NCBI GenBank assembly: GCA_949775045.1
Contig: OX459103.1
Coordinates: 18,839,653 to 18,903,652, forward strand
Source: Metridium senile
Lineage: Eukaryota; Cnidaria; Anthozoa; Actiniaria; Metridiidae
Reading direction: 5' to 3'
DNA: 64,000 nt
The first letter of the stretch is position 1, and the number at the start of each line of letters is the position of its first letter. Made by a program: the position numbers and the translations under genes. This document shows positions 10,239 to 26,000 of the stretch, piece after piece. Below the pieces are notes generated by a model. It was given only the letters and a program-made list of their open reading frames with translations. It ran no database searches and was not told the origin of the DNA.

Positions 10239-11553
10239 GTTTGTAACTAGTTTAGCAGGTTATATATGTCATAGTACAGTTCTCGTTGTTCATCCATTTG
10301 ATATAAACAATAGGTACACTGTAATATAATGAAATTTGTAACACAACCATAAAAAATAGAAATAGAAACTAGCAAGTAAACTAGTATAGGCTGCGTTGAT
10401 TTTTGATAGAAACGATAGGTAATATAATGAAATTTGTAACACGACCGTAAAAAAAAGAAATAGAAACTAGCAAGTAAACTAGTATAGGCTGCGTTGATGT
10501 TTGATAGAAACGATAGGTAATAGAATGAAATTTGTAACACCGTAAAAAAATGTTGACTTAATTTTACGGACGTTTCATGCTTTAGCCCTTCGTCGGAGTA
10601 AAATAGTAAATAATAGATTTTTTAATTTTCTTTGTTCTAATAACAATGTTTGGTTGGCAAAACGATAACAAAATACGTCACTGTACGTCCACCTATATCC
10701 TCAAAGCATGTTAGTAACACATTACAGTATGTATAATTTGACTAATTAAGATGCAACCCAAGGATATTTTCCCTCTAAAGTAAGAGCATTTCAATTGTAT
10801 ATTTCTATTGTAATTATTGCTGTGTGCAACTGCCAACGTTTCATGTCCCGTTTGCAAACAAGCATTTTGTCTGCCGTCAATCAACATACTAGGAACAAGT
10901 TTGACCGAGTGTTTCAAAGTGCTTGATTGATCGATCACTAACTGTCAAATACAACACTAAATCTCATTCCTTGCTAGCATAGGCTCTTTTTTCACAATGT
11001 GGTGCCAGTATAATTTTTATGTCTGTACAGTCGACAAGTAGCCTCTTGAAGCATTAAGTATATATTTAAGTATTCAGCCATTGAAGTACCATTTTGGATT
11101 GATAGTTGTAACTCATACTCTTATTTCTATTTGTGTTTAGCCTGTCGAAGAAAGTTCAACAGACACTCCACCAAAGAAGAAACCAACAAGACTAGCAATA
11201 GGTAAAAATGGCTGACATTGAAAACTTTTGTAGCTCTTACTTACTCTCATAATTACCAGGGGTTCTGATGCAGAAAAATGTTCAAATTGTGCTGGATTCT
11301 GCAGACAAAAATAGGCAATTGTGCGGGGAAATGTGTGGGATTGTGCAAATTAGCCATTACCGGTTGGGTTTCTATGACAGCACTGTATTTTCCCGTTAAC
11401 ACACCCCTATAAATAAAAACCATGCAGACAAATTATTTGATGGGCAAATGAGTGGGCAATAAAAAGCTGTTCGGCCCGCTTAAAAAGGCATATGGACCCG
11501 CTTGCGAAAAAAATGAAAGGATTGCTGCGCTCATTCTTTACAGAATATTTTCT

Positions 11554-11587
<34 letters not shown>

Positions 11588-14500
11588 CTATGTTGTAACT
11601 ATTGTCTGACTATTTGTATTTGTTGGTAAGAGAGGACCAAGCTGAATAAAGCTTTGCTTTACTCACTCTATCCTCTGTAAAAGTGCATTTATTTAATATT
11701 TATCAGCTTTAAAATTTAATTCCATTTAAAAAGTTATTTTAATAGGATAAAGCTTAGCTCTTATCAACTATTGATAATAATGATAGTTATTATTTGATCC
11801 CTCATATGAAGGGGAGTCATCTAAATGAGAGTTATCAATAAATGACTGTTGATTTATAAGGAAATTATTTTTGATATCTAAGGTTTGGAAGGAGGGTTTG
11901 ACAACACAGAAAAGAAGGTATGTAAGTCATGCATGATGGGGGTGATGATGATGGTCATGATGATTATGGTGATGATGATGGTGATGATGACGGTGATGAT
12001 GATGATGATGATAGTGATGATGATGATGGTGATTATGATGAAGACAATGATGGTTCTTAATGATGGTGATGATGATAATGGTACTTAATGATGGTTCTTA
12101 ATGATGGTGATGATGATAGTGATGATGATGATGGTGATGATGATGATGGTGATGATGATGATGATGGTGGTGATGGTGACGATGATGGTAATGATGATGA
12201 TGGTGGTGATGATGATGATGATGGTGATGATGACAGTGATGATGATGATAGTGATGATGATGATGGTGATGATGATGTTGACGATGATGATTGTGATGAT
12301 GACAGTGAAAATTGGTGGTGATGATTATGATGAAGACAATGATAGTTCTTAATGATGGTGATGATGATGATGATTTCAGTAATGGTTGTGATGATGATTA
12401 TGATGATGTGATAATGGTGTTTAATGATGGTAATGATGACGTTGATGATAGTAGTGATATATGTATCTATAACACTGTTACTATGATTATCTACAGGTAG
12501 AGTTTGATGAAGTCAACCATCTTGCAGTTTTCGGCGACAGCAGTGAACCAGTTCTTGAACCTCTACCAAATGCAGCCCTTCCACTACAGGTCAGTATTGA
12601 ACATATACAGCAACACACCATGATTACAATTCCACCATCATCACTTACACTTGGGTTCAAACATCAGACACTAACACCAACAGTCTTTCTCAAGACTACA
12701 TGTACACACACCCAGATGATTACAATTCCACCATGATCACTTACACTTGGGTTCAAACATCAGACACCAACGCCAACGGTCTTTCTCAAGACTACATGTA
12801 CACACACCCAGATGATTACAATTCCACCATGATCACTTACACTTGGGTTCAAACATCAGACACCAACGCCAACGGTCTTTCTCAAGACTACATGTACACA
12901 CACCCAGATGATTACAATTCCACCATGATCACTTACACTTGGGTTCAAACATCAGACACCAACGCCAACGGTCTTTCTCAAGACTACATGTACACACACC
13001 CAGATGATTACAATTCCACCATGATCACTTACACTTGGGTTCAAACATCAGACACCAACGCCAACGGTCTTTCTCAAGACTACATGTACACACACCCAGA
13101 TGATTACAATTCCACCATGATCACTTACACTTGGGTTCAAACATCAGACACTAACACCAACAGTCTTTCTCAAGACTACATGTACACACACCCAGATGAT
13201 TACAATTCCACCATCATCACTTACACTTGGGTTCAAACATCAGACACTAACACCAACAGTCTTTCTCAAGACTACATGTACACACACCCAGATGATTACA
13301 ATTCCACCATGATCACTTACACTTGGGTTCAAACATCAGACACCAACACCAACAGTCTTTCTCAAGACTACATGTACACACACCCAGATGATTACAATTC
13401 CACCATGATCACTTACACTTGGGTTCAAACATCAGACACCAACACCAACAGTCTTTCTCAAGACTACATGTACACACACCCAGATGATTACAATTCCACC
13501 ATGATCACTTACACTTGGGTTCAAACATCAGACACCAACGCCAACGGTCTTTCTCAAGACTACATGTACACACACCCAGATGATTACAATTCCACCATGA
13601 TCACTTACACTTGGGTTCAAACATCAGACACTAACACCAACAGTCTTTCTCAAGACTACACACACCCAAATGATCACAATTCACCATCATCACCCACACC
13701 TGGGTTCAAACCATTCAAACATCAGACACTGACAACTGTCTCAAGACTACACACACCCATATGATCACAGAACACCATAAAATCAACAATTATTCTTAAC
13801 AGTCAAGCCTCACATTCATGTCCAACAGGTCCAACTGTCTATGGCTGGTATTCTTGCTGCCCAGTCCTCAGCGTACAGCCAGGAAGTGGCAGCCTGGGAT
13901 GGAGAAAAGAGAAAGATATCAAAGTATGTAACTCATAATTATGTTTAATAACATTATGGAATATAGAAGTTGTTTATGTTTTAAGCTTTTTTCTGTTCTA
14001 TTATGAGTATAATTTGTTTATAGATACGCAGAGGGCTTGGTTCAGCAGGATAATGGAGTTAAAATACCACCAAAGTAAGAAATTTATTATCACCATCATC
14101 ATCATTATCATCATTATCATCATCATCATTATTATTATCATTATTATCATTATCATCATTATCATCATCATCATCATTATTATCATCATCATCATCATTA
14201 TCATCATCATTATTATCATCATTATTATCATCATTATCATCATTTTCATTATTATCATCATTATCATTATTATCATCATCATCATCATTATTATCATCAT
14301 TATTATCATCATCATCATCTTCATCATCATCTTCATCATTATTATCATCATTTTCATCTTCAACATTATCATTATTATCATCATCATCATTATCATCATC
14401 ATTATCATCATCATTATCATCATCATTATCATCATTATCATCATCATTATTATCATCATTATCATCATCATCATTATTATCATCATCATTATCACCATCA

Positions 14501-17317
14501 TTATTATCATCATCATCATCATCATCTTCATCATTATTATCATCATTATTATCTTCATCATCATCGACGAAGGGCTAAAGCTCGAAACGTCAGTAAAGTT
14601 AATTCAACATTTTTTACGGTGTTACAAATTTCATTATATTACCTATCATTTATAGTCATCATCATTATCGTCATCTTTGTTACTATAGTCATCGTTATCA
14701 TCATCAACATTTCTAATTTAATGTACATTGTACCATGTATGTTTGTGCTTAGGGGCTGGAAGTGTGCCTTGTGTGACAAGACGGAAAACCTCTGGCTCAA
14801 TCTCACTGATGGATCAATACTCTGTGGGAGAAAATACTTCGATGGTAAGTAAATCTGCAGTGGTTCATGAAAATAATGAAGTACCTTGAGAGGATGTGAA
14901 CAGCTCTATATAAACACACATTACATTACATACTAACCCCTCATGATTGTAAGCCGCGTGGCTGCAGTGTGCGCCTTAAATGTACATATAGTTCATTGTA
15001 AAGCGCATTGAGACGATGTGAAATGCGCTATATAATCACACATTACATTACATACTAACCCCTCATGATTGTAAGCCGCGTGGCTGCAGTGCGCTCCTTA
15101 AATAGCGGTCTGTACATACATGTATAGTTCATTGTAAAGCGCATTGGGACGATGTCAAATGCGCTTTATAAGCACACATTAAATGTGTCATTAACAACAG
15201 TATGTTTTATTTGTTTCCAGGCAGTGGTGGTAATAACCATGCATTAGAGGCTTACAAGCAAACCAAGTATCCCTTGGCAGTTAAACTAGGCACCATTACC
15301 CCAGATGGTGCTGGTGAGTTTGTCCATTTTATTAACTTGCATCTACCCGTTAATAGTCGCGGTAAAGCAGGTTCTGTTGCGTCAATGATAGAGAGGCGTG
15401 ATGGTCTAGTGGTCAGAGGATCGGATTCTGGGCCTACTGGTCTGGGTTCGATTCCCTGCCCGGGTGATTGCGTTGTGTCCTTGGGCAAGACACTTTACTC
15501 TCTATGTGCCTCGTCTTCTCGGATAAGGACGTAAAGCCGGAGGTGTCGTCTGCCTACACTCTAATCCTATATAAGGTGGACGTTAAATATCTTGTTGTGC
15601 TATGTTCGCAAAGAGTAGGGGATTATCTCCCGGTACAACAGTCAGGCCTCGGAGGCATTCACTAACAACACTCATGATTGTAAACCGCTGGTTTACAGCA
15701 GTCTGATAAGTTCTCCATATACACTTTAGTAGATTGTAAAGCGCTGTGAGCCATTCGAGAGAGCTATATAAATTGAAGAAGTTTTTTTATTAGACTTCAA
15801 AGATTGGTGCCCAAAACTTCATAAGTACTATATACAATATGAGCAGTAGATATAACATGAATGCGATATACAGTGGCTCGTCTTTGCATACACATAGGAC
15901 GTGAATATTAAGTACTTATTGACTGAGTTAGGTCGGGCCGCACGGGAAAATATTTGGCTCGCGGCTCTCATGATGACAAATGACCAAGAGCCAAATATTT
16001 TCCCGTATACGGCCCGACCTAACTCAGTCAATAAGTTTTTGATATGACCCACTCTTTTTGATTTAAAGGCCATTTTTGTTGTGATGTTTCGAGTAGCTGG
16101 TCCGTACGTGTTTATACGGACCTATAGCCTGACGGGAGAAAGCCATAGCGTATGACCCAGGCCCGCTCTGAAAATCAGACTAGTACGGACCAGGTGAAAA
16201 AAGCCGTACGGACCCCATCCGAAGGTTTTCTTAAGAGCGCGCGCCGGGCAAAATACGGGTCATATGATAATGTATAGTACTTCTAAAAGCCCAAAATTAT
16301 TTCTTTCATATTTTGCTAAAATTGTCAAGAAAAAATAAATCTGGTCGAGAAAATTCCATTTGAAACTTATGCAAATCAGTATGAAATCTGTATAAGATTT
16401 ACAGAACTCGTCACGGATGTGAGTTCTCAGTTTTGTCAAATTCTCCTAAGTTATTAAGGAGTTTTATAATGTATTGTAGAAGGCTTTTGTTGAACTTGTT
16501 TATTGATAATATTTTCTGTGTCTGTAGATGTGTTTTCATACGATGAAGATGACATGGTAGAAGATCCTCATTTAGCGAAACACTTGGCTCACTTTGGTAT
16601 CAACATCACGCAGATGGAGAAGGTAAAACAGCTACAAGACAATCTAAAACAGCTACAAGACAATCTAAAACAGCTACAAGACAATCTAAAACAGCTACAA
16701 CACAATCTAAAACAGCTACAACACAATCTAAAACAGCTACAAGACAATCTAAAACAGCTACAAGACAATCTGGAAAACACAGCAAACTGGTTCATCTGTT
16801 CATCCATTTATCAATAGTGCCATTCACAGTGTCCTGCGCCATCTTGAATAGCAGCCGGGACTTTGAATCGAGGCGAGATGAACGTTGAGCTTGCAATGAT
16901 AGAGACACGTGAATAATTGTCCGGCAAGGTGTTGAAAGGTCTCTATCATTGTTTGTCTCGCTTTGATGCAAAGGCCTGGCTACCTTTGCCTTCCTTGGGG
17001 GTCAACATCACGTTTCACGAATCGATATTTATGATATTCACGCATCACGTACATGTCACGTTCAACATAGTATTCACGTATAACAACTAAATTGTTCGTT
17101 ATTTTCACGAATCACGCACTTATTTTTATACTTATTTCTTTTATATTTTTTCTTCCTAGACGGACAAGACGATGGCTGAGCTAGAGATAGACGTCAACAT
17201 GAGAATACGAGAATGGGACGTCATTCAGGTATGTACAACTACTTCAAAAACCTTGTCAAGATTAAAGTGAAGAATCTGGTGACCGATAAGAACCATGGGA
17301 TGTTTTCTATACACCTG

Positions 17318-17348
<31 letters not shown>

Positions 17349-18182
17349 CATACATACATACATACATACACATGTGCTGTAACCATGTTCACACATTTGC
17401 AAGCCATTTTAATATTCTCCGAATCGAGATTATCCCTGTACAAATGCTCCTTTTTGTGGCTACTGCATTCTGGGAATGCGTAGCCACTATGTCATCGAGT
17501 CGTGTAAGTAAGGCTGTAAGAATCGGTATATACTTCATTGCTGAATGTCCATGTAGTCGTTTTATTCGTTTTGTCAACTATAAGTGATTGATATGAGACC
17601 ACACGAAGTATATACCCGTAACTCCACACGAAGCCTCCTTCGAAGCCAATCAATATCTATTCGATTAACTTTGTAACCAATAGTCATCGACTAGCTCGCA
17701 TTCGTTTTTTTTTAATTGTACAGCGGTGCTAGATAACATGTAACTGGAGCTTGCAATAGCCATTTTGATATACAAATGTAGGTATCTATAGTTTGTGTTT
17801 TGTTCTGTTCTACAGGAATCAGGCAAGAAGCTTCAGCCTCTCTACGGTCCAGGTTACACAGGCCTTAGGAACCTGGGAAACACGTAAGTGCCTTTTGTAT
17901 AATATTAGAATTACTTACTAACGCGATTGGGGATAGCGGTGGTGACCGGGTGGTGATTATGATATTGACATTTATGGCGCTAATGACGGCGACGACGACG
18001 ATGATGATGATGATAATGATGATGATGATGATATTTATGATGATATTAACGGTGGTTGTAATGGTGATGATGATGATATTTATAATGATATTAACGTTGG
18101 TTGTAATGGTGATGACGATTGTCATTTTATACATCTTGTCCATCAACCTCGATAGGGTGTAATAATTATTTAAAATAAGATA

Positions 18183-18214
<32 letters not shown>

Positions 18215-18239
18215 GATGATGATGATGTTGATGATGATA

Positions 18240-18277
<38 letters not shown>

Positions 18278-20317
18278 TATTACATATTACGCAAATCTAA
18301 TAAATTTAACTGTTACAAAGTTTTTAAGTCTATCAGTTTTGATATTTACACAAATAAGATTACACCTCACGGTAATTTAAGGACACATTATCAAATATTT
18401 GAAACACGTCAAAATTCCATGGGCTGTAGTCACTTTGTAAATAATATATTACATGGTATTGAGGCTGAGGTTGAAAAGATTTATTATTTCACCACCTACA
18501 ACAATACACTGTTAACAATGTTCATGACCATGTCTATAATGATAACAGTCACATTGTGAACTATTCAGTACACCACTGACTTAATAAGTGTTCTTTCTTT
18601 CTTATTACAGCTGCTACATGAATTCTGTACTACAGGTTTTATTTTCTCTTCCTGAATTCCAACAAAGGTACGTTAGTTTTGAAACAGCAAAGTGCAGGAT
18701 TGTTTGTATTGCTACAACTCAAAACATTTTCATTCTTTTATAGGTGTCTCTACGTGTTATAGTTGATTCATGCATCCATACAACCATACATCGAGTAATC
18801 CATTCGTCCCTCAAACGATCCATTCATTCATTTATTCATTCTTTCATCCATTCATTTATCCATGCATTCATTCATCCATTCATTTATCCATGCATTCATT
18901 CATCCATTCATTTATCCATGCATTCATTCATCCATTCATTTATTCATCTATTCATTCATTCATCCATGCATTCATCCATGCATTCATCCATGCATTCATT
19001 CATCTATTCATCCATCCATCCATTCATTCATTCACTTCTAATTCTCATATTATTACTGGTCAGATATGGTTCTATAAGCGAAGAGATCCTGTCGACATCC
19101 CCAGCCGATCCCACAGGAGACATAAACTCACAAATGTAAGTAAATTAAACCCATATATAAATGAGGGGTTTTCTCCGGTTTATCCGGTTTTCCTCCCTCA
19201 CTCAAAAATGAACATGTGAACTGAGTTGTGTGCAAAATATTAAACGTAGAGGTAGTGAGTGTGAGTAAGTCTCCACGATTAGTAGGGCGCACTGTGTCCA
19301 GCTAGAAGATTGAGACGTTAAACACATTATTATTATCTGGAAAACGAGCACGGGACATAACAGTTCTATTTTTAGAATCAGCATTAAATTTCACATTTAA
19401 AAATTGAAGAAAAGTTATCACTGAATCATTTCCAAAAGTAACCAGTCACTTAAGTATATTTGTGTGTATTCAGGGCTAAGTTAGCCGATGGTGTATTGTC
19501 AGGAAGATATTCTAATCCACCAGAACAAGATGAAAAACCAGCAGAAGAACAGGACGAACAAGATAATGTAAGATTGTTGTACTATGACCTTAGAAAAAAT
19601 CGGACAACTCATCATCATCAATATCATTATCATTGTCGTTATCATTATCGATATTATTATCGTTATGATTATCGTTATGATTATCGTTATAATTATCGTT
19701 ATCATTATCGTTATCGTTATCATTATCGATATTATTATCGTTATGATTATCGTTATGATTATCGTTATGATTATCGTTGTCGTTATCATTATCGATATTA
19801 TTATCGTTATCATTATCGTTATCATTATCGCTACCATTATCGTTAGCATTATCGTTATGATTATCGTTATGATTATCGTTATGATTATCGTTACCATTAT
19901 CGTTATCATTATCGATATTATTATCATTATCATTATCATTATCGTTATCATTATCATTATCATTATCATTATCGTTATCATTATCATTATCATTATCATT
20001 ATCATTATCGTTATCATTATCATTATCATTATCATTATCATTATCGTTATCATTATCATTATCATTATCATTATCATTATTGTTATCATTATCATTATCG
20101 TTATCATTATCATTATCGTTGTCGTTATGATTATCGATATTATTATCGTTATGATTATCGTTATGATTATCGTTATGATTATCGATATTATTATCGTTAT
20201 GATTATCGTTATGATTATCGTTATGATTATCGATATTATTATCGTTATGATTATCGTTATGATTATCGTTATGATTATCGATATTATTATCGTTATGATT
20301 ATCGTTATGATTATCGA

Positions 20318-20350
<33 letters not shown>

Positions 20351-23060
20351 CGTTATCATTATCATTATCATTATCATTATCGTTATCATTATCATTATCA
20401 TTATCATTATCATTATCGTTATCATTATCATTATCATTATCATTATTGTTATCATTATCATTATCGTTATCATTATCATTATCGTTGTCGTTATGATTAT
20501 CGATATTATTATCGTTATGATTATCGTTATGATTATCGTTATGATTATCGATATTATTATCGTTATGATTATCGTTATGATTATCGTTATGATTATCGAT
20601 ATTATTATCGTTATGATTATCGTTATGATTATCGTTATGATTATCGATATTATTATCGTTATGATTATCGTTATCATTATCGATATTATTATCATTATCA
20701 TTATCATTATCGTTATCATTATCATTATCATTATCATTATCGTTATCATTATCATTATCATTATCATTATCATTATCGTTATCATTATCATTATCATTAT
20801 CATTATCGTTATCATTATCATTATCATTATCATTATCATTATTGTTATCATTATCATTATCGTTATCATTATCATTATCGTTGTCGTTATGATTATCGAT
20901 ATTATTATCGTTATGATTATCGTTATGATTATCGTTATGATTATCGATATTATTATCGTTATGATTATCGTTATGATTATCGTTATGATTATCGATATTA
21001 TTATCGTTATGATTATCGTTATGATTATCGTTATGATTATCGATATTATTATCGTTATGATTATCGTTATGATTATCGATATTATTATCGTTATGATTAT
21101 CGTTATGATTATCGTTATGATTATCGATATTATTATCGTTATGATTATCGTTATGATTATCGATATTATTATCGTTATGATTATCGTTATGATTATCGTT
21201 ATGATTATCGTTACCATTATCGTTATCATTATCGATATTATTATCATTATCATTATCATTATCGTTATCATTATCATTATCATTATCGTTATCATTATCA
21301 TTATCATTATCATTATCATTATCATTATCGTTATCGTTATCGTTATCATTATCATTATCATTATCATTATCATTATCATTATCATTATCATTATCGTTAT
21401 CGTTATCATTATCATTATCATTATCATTATCATTATCATTATCATTATCATTATCATTATCGTTGTCGTTATCATTATCGATATTATTATCGTTATGATT
21501 ATCGTTATGATTATCGTTATGATTATCGTTATAATTATCGTTGTCGTTATCATTATCGATATTATTATCGTTATGATTATCGTTATAATTATCGTTGTCG
21601 TTATCATTATCGATATTATTATCGTTATGATTATCGTTATAATTATCGTTGTCGTTATCATTATCGATATTATTATCGTTATGATTATCGTTATGATTAT
21701 CGTTATGATTATCGATATTATTATCGTTATGATTATCGTTATGATTATCGATATTATTATCGTTATGATTATCGTTATGATTATCGTTGTCGTTATCATT
21801 ATCGATATTATTATCGTTATGATTATCGTTATGATTATCGTTATGATTATCGATATTATTATCGTTATGATTATCGTTATAATTATCGTTGTCGTTATCA
21901 TTATCGATATTATTATCGTTATGATTATCGTTATGATTATCGTTATGATTATCGTTATGATTATCGATATTATTATCGTTATGATTATCGTTATGATTAT
22001 CGTTATGATTATCGATATTATTATCGTTATGATTATCGTTATGATTATCGATATTATTATCGTTATGATTATCGTTATGATTATCGTTATGATTATCGTT
22101 ATGATTATCGATATTATTATCGTTATGATTATCGTTATGATTATCGTTATGATTATCGATATTATTATCGTTATGATTATCGTTATGATTATCGATATTA
22201 TTATCGTTATGATTATCGTTATGATTATCGATATTATTATCGTTATGATTATCGTTATGATTATCGATATTATTATCGTTATGATTATCGTTATGATTAT
22301 CGATATTATTATCGTTATGATTATCGTTATGATTATCGATATTATTATCGTTATGATTATCGTTATGATTATCGTTATGTTTATCGATATTATTATCGTT
22401 ATGATTATCGTTATGATTATCGATATTATTATCGTTATGATTATCGTTATGATTATCGATATTATTATCGTTATGATTATCGTTATGATTATCGATATTA
22501 TTATCGTTATGATTATCGTTATGATTATCGATATTATTATCGTTATGATTATCGTTATGATTATCGTTATGATTATCGTTATGATTATCGTTATCATTAT
22601 TGTTATCATTATTGTTATCGTTATCATTATCGATATTATTATCGTTATCATTATCGTTATCATTATTGTTATCATTATCGTTATCATTATCGTTACCATT
22701 ATTGTTATCATTATCGTTATCATTATCGTTATCATTATCGTTATCATTATCGTTATCATTATCGCTACCATTATCGTTATCGTTATCATTATCATTATCA
22801 TTATCGCTACCATTATCGTTAATATGGCTTTAGCAACAAATTGACGCCCGAAAAACACGCGCATTACGGTATAAGGCTAATGTCCCATTTTCGAAGCAGT
22901 TGCTTAACCTATGATTGTAGTCTTCCCCATTTAGTCATCTTAAGGAGCAAGGATGGCACAGTTGGTTAGTGTGCGGCGTTCTGTGCGAGAGGTCCCGAGT
23001 TCGATTCTCAGTGACCTCGCATCCTTGTTTCAACTTCTCTTCTTTCCGTGTAGTTTTAAG

Positions 23061-23092
<32 letters not shown>

Positions 23093-26000
23093 TGGAAAGA
23101 GGGAAGTAAAATGAGCGCACCGTCTGCTCTCTGGAAGATCAGCTTCGGCTGAAGGGACTTCCGACGTAAAATACTATTCTTTACTTTTTATCTGACGATT
23201 TGGATATCTTCACAGGAGCAAGATGGCATTTCTCCTCACATGTTCAAAGCTCTGATTGGAAGAGGACATGCCGAGTTTTGTACAAACAGACAACAAGACG
23301 CTCAGGAATTCTATGCTCATCTACTGGAATGTATTGATAGAGCAGAGGTAAGCAGAGTATTACCTTAATAATATATGAATAAATTAATTAATGGATGGAT
23401 GGATGGATGGATGAATGGATGGATGAATGGATGGATGGATGGATGAATGGCTGAATGGATGGATGGATGGATGGATGGATGGATGGATGGATGGATGGAT
23501 GGATGGATGGATGGATGGATGGATGGATGGATGGATGGATGGATGGATGGATGGATGGATGGATGGATGGATGGATGGATGGATGGATGGATGGATGGAT
23601 GGATGGATGGATGGATGGATGGATGGATGGATGGATGGATGGATGGATGGATGAATGAATGAATGAAAGAATGAATAGATGGATGAATGGATGCTTAAAT
23701 GAACTCGTGAGAAAATATACATAGGTATTTTGTTATATTTCTAGTTGTTAGATCAAGCCTGTTTTACATCGATATAAAATGTAACAATCTAGTTTATTCT
23801 TTTCCAGAGAGCACAGAAAGGTCTCTTAAACCCTGTGGACTCTTTCAGATATCAGGTAAGAATTCAATTATTTAGTTATAGAGTAGAAACATTGGGACTC
23901 TTCTGTGAGGTTTGCTTCACACACACTACCACTACACTCTACACATTTATAAAAATGAAATTATAAAATCTTATATTTGTTATAGCAGGGTATATTTTCC
24001 ACCTATAGCTTGTTGGGGGCCTGCTGTCTCTCTCACACACACACACTCCACACACACACACTCCACACTCCATTCTGTATTTATAAGCACACTACATTCA
24101 AACTCACATGTTTTTGCGGAGGGATGAAAACTGGATAACCCGGAGAAAACTCCCCAGGCATAGGAGGGAAAACACAGCGAACAAACTACACTGCAAAAAC
24201 GGCTGAGTAGATACAACATAGTATATTGCGTTAATCATGCATTCAGGATAACACTTTATAGTGAGTAAACCCAACTCATTATTGAGTAAAAGTGAGGTTG
24301 AACTCAATATATTGAGTACATTGTACTCAATGGCACATCTACATTTATGTTTACTCTCAATAATGAGTTGGGTTTATACTCACTATAAAGTGTCATCCTG
24401 ATTGCATGATTAACGCAATATACTGTGTTGTATCTACTCGGCCGTTTTTGGCAGTGTACAAACCCGAGCTGGGATTCGACCCTAGGTCACAGTGGTGCAA
24501 GGCCAATGGTCTCACCGCTAGAATTCATGTTACCCTAAAAAGGTAAAAGTCACAAAGGTCAACATATCTAGTGGTGTTTTTTTTTTCAAAGGTTGAAGAG
24601 AGAATTGAATGCAGTCAGTCTGGAAAAGTTCGCTACACAAACAGAGTAGATAACATCCTATCATTAGCAATACCAATGGATGCTGTACTAAATAAAGGTA
24701 TATATTAGGTATATGATGATGGTGATTATTAATAATGGTGGTGATACGATATGATGATGATGGTTGATGATTGTGATTATAACTGACGGTGAAACGATGA
24801 TGATGATGGTGACAATGATGGTGTTGGGTAATAAGATGTTGGTGGTAATTATAAATATGATAATGATGAATGTGGCTATGATGATGATGATGATGAATGT
24901 GGCTATGATGATGATGATGATGAATGTGGCTATGATGATGATGAATGTGGCTATGATGATGATGATGATGAATGTGGCTATGATGATGATGATGATGAAT
25001 GTGGCTTTGATGATGATGAATGTGGCTATGATGATGATGATGATGAATGTGGCTTTGATGATGATGAATGTGGCTATGATGATGATGATGATGATGAATG
25101 TGGCTATGATGATGATGATGATGATGAATGTGGCTATGATGATGATGATGATGATGAATGTGGCTATGATGATGATGATGATGATGAATGTGGCTATGAT
25201 GATGATGATGATGAATGTGGCTATGATGATGATGATGAATGTGGCTATGATGATGATGATGATGAATGTGGCTATGATGATGATGATGATGAATGTGGCT
25301 ATGATGATGATGATGATGATGAATGTGGCTATGATGATGATGATGATGAATGTGGCTATGATGATGATGATGATGAATGTGGCTATGATGATGATGATGA
25401 ATGTGGCTATGATGATGATGATGATGAATGTGGCTATGATGATGATGATGATGAATGTGGCTATGATGATGATGATGATGATGAATGTGGCTATGATGAT
25501 GATGATGAATGTGGCTTTGATGATGATGATGAATGTGGCTATGATGATGATGATGATGATGAATGTGGCTATGATGATGATGATGAATGTGGCTTTGATG
25601 ATGATGATGAATGTGGCTATGATGATGATGATGATGAATGTGGCTATGATGATGATGATGATGATGAATGTGGCTATGATGATGATGAATGTGGCTTTGA
25701 TGATGATGATGATGAATGTGGCTATGATGATGATGATGATGAATGTGGCTATGATGATGATGATGATGAATGTGGCTTTGATGATGATGAATGTGGCTAT
25801 GATGATGATGAATGTGGCTATGATGATGATGATGATGAATGTGGCTATGATGATGATGATGATGATGAATGTGGCTTTGATGATGATGATGATGAATGTG
25901 GCTATTATGATGATGATGAATGTGGCTATGATGATGATGATGATGAATGTGGCTATGATGATGATGATGAATGTGGCTATGATGATGATGATGATGAATG

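Noticed and set aside
12700..13764. 354-codon frame of perfect 32-aa repeats ([11 protein letters not shown] type), resembling a repeat protein
   Set aside because: It lies wholly in USP5 intron 5, the unit matches a foldback transposon arm, and 96 bp is divisible by three, which explains the open frame.
19499..22864. 1121- and 1086-codon open frames on both strands
   Set aside because: They are products of a stop-free hexamer array inside USP5 intron 15; only Ile/Thr/Met/Ser/Val/Asp residues and no domain.
22945..23015. tRNA gene on the plus strand
   Set aside because: Stem pairing is imperfect and a long SINE-like body follows; scored as a SINE head.
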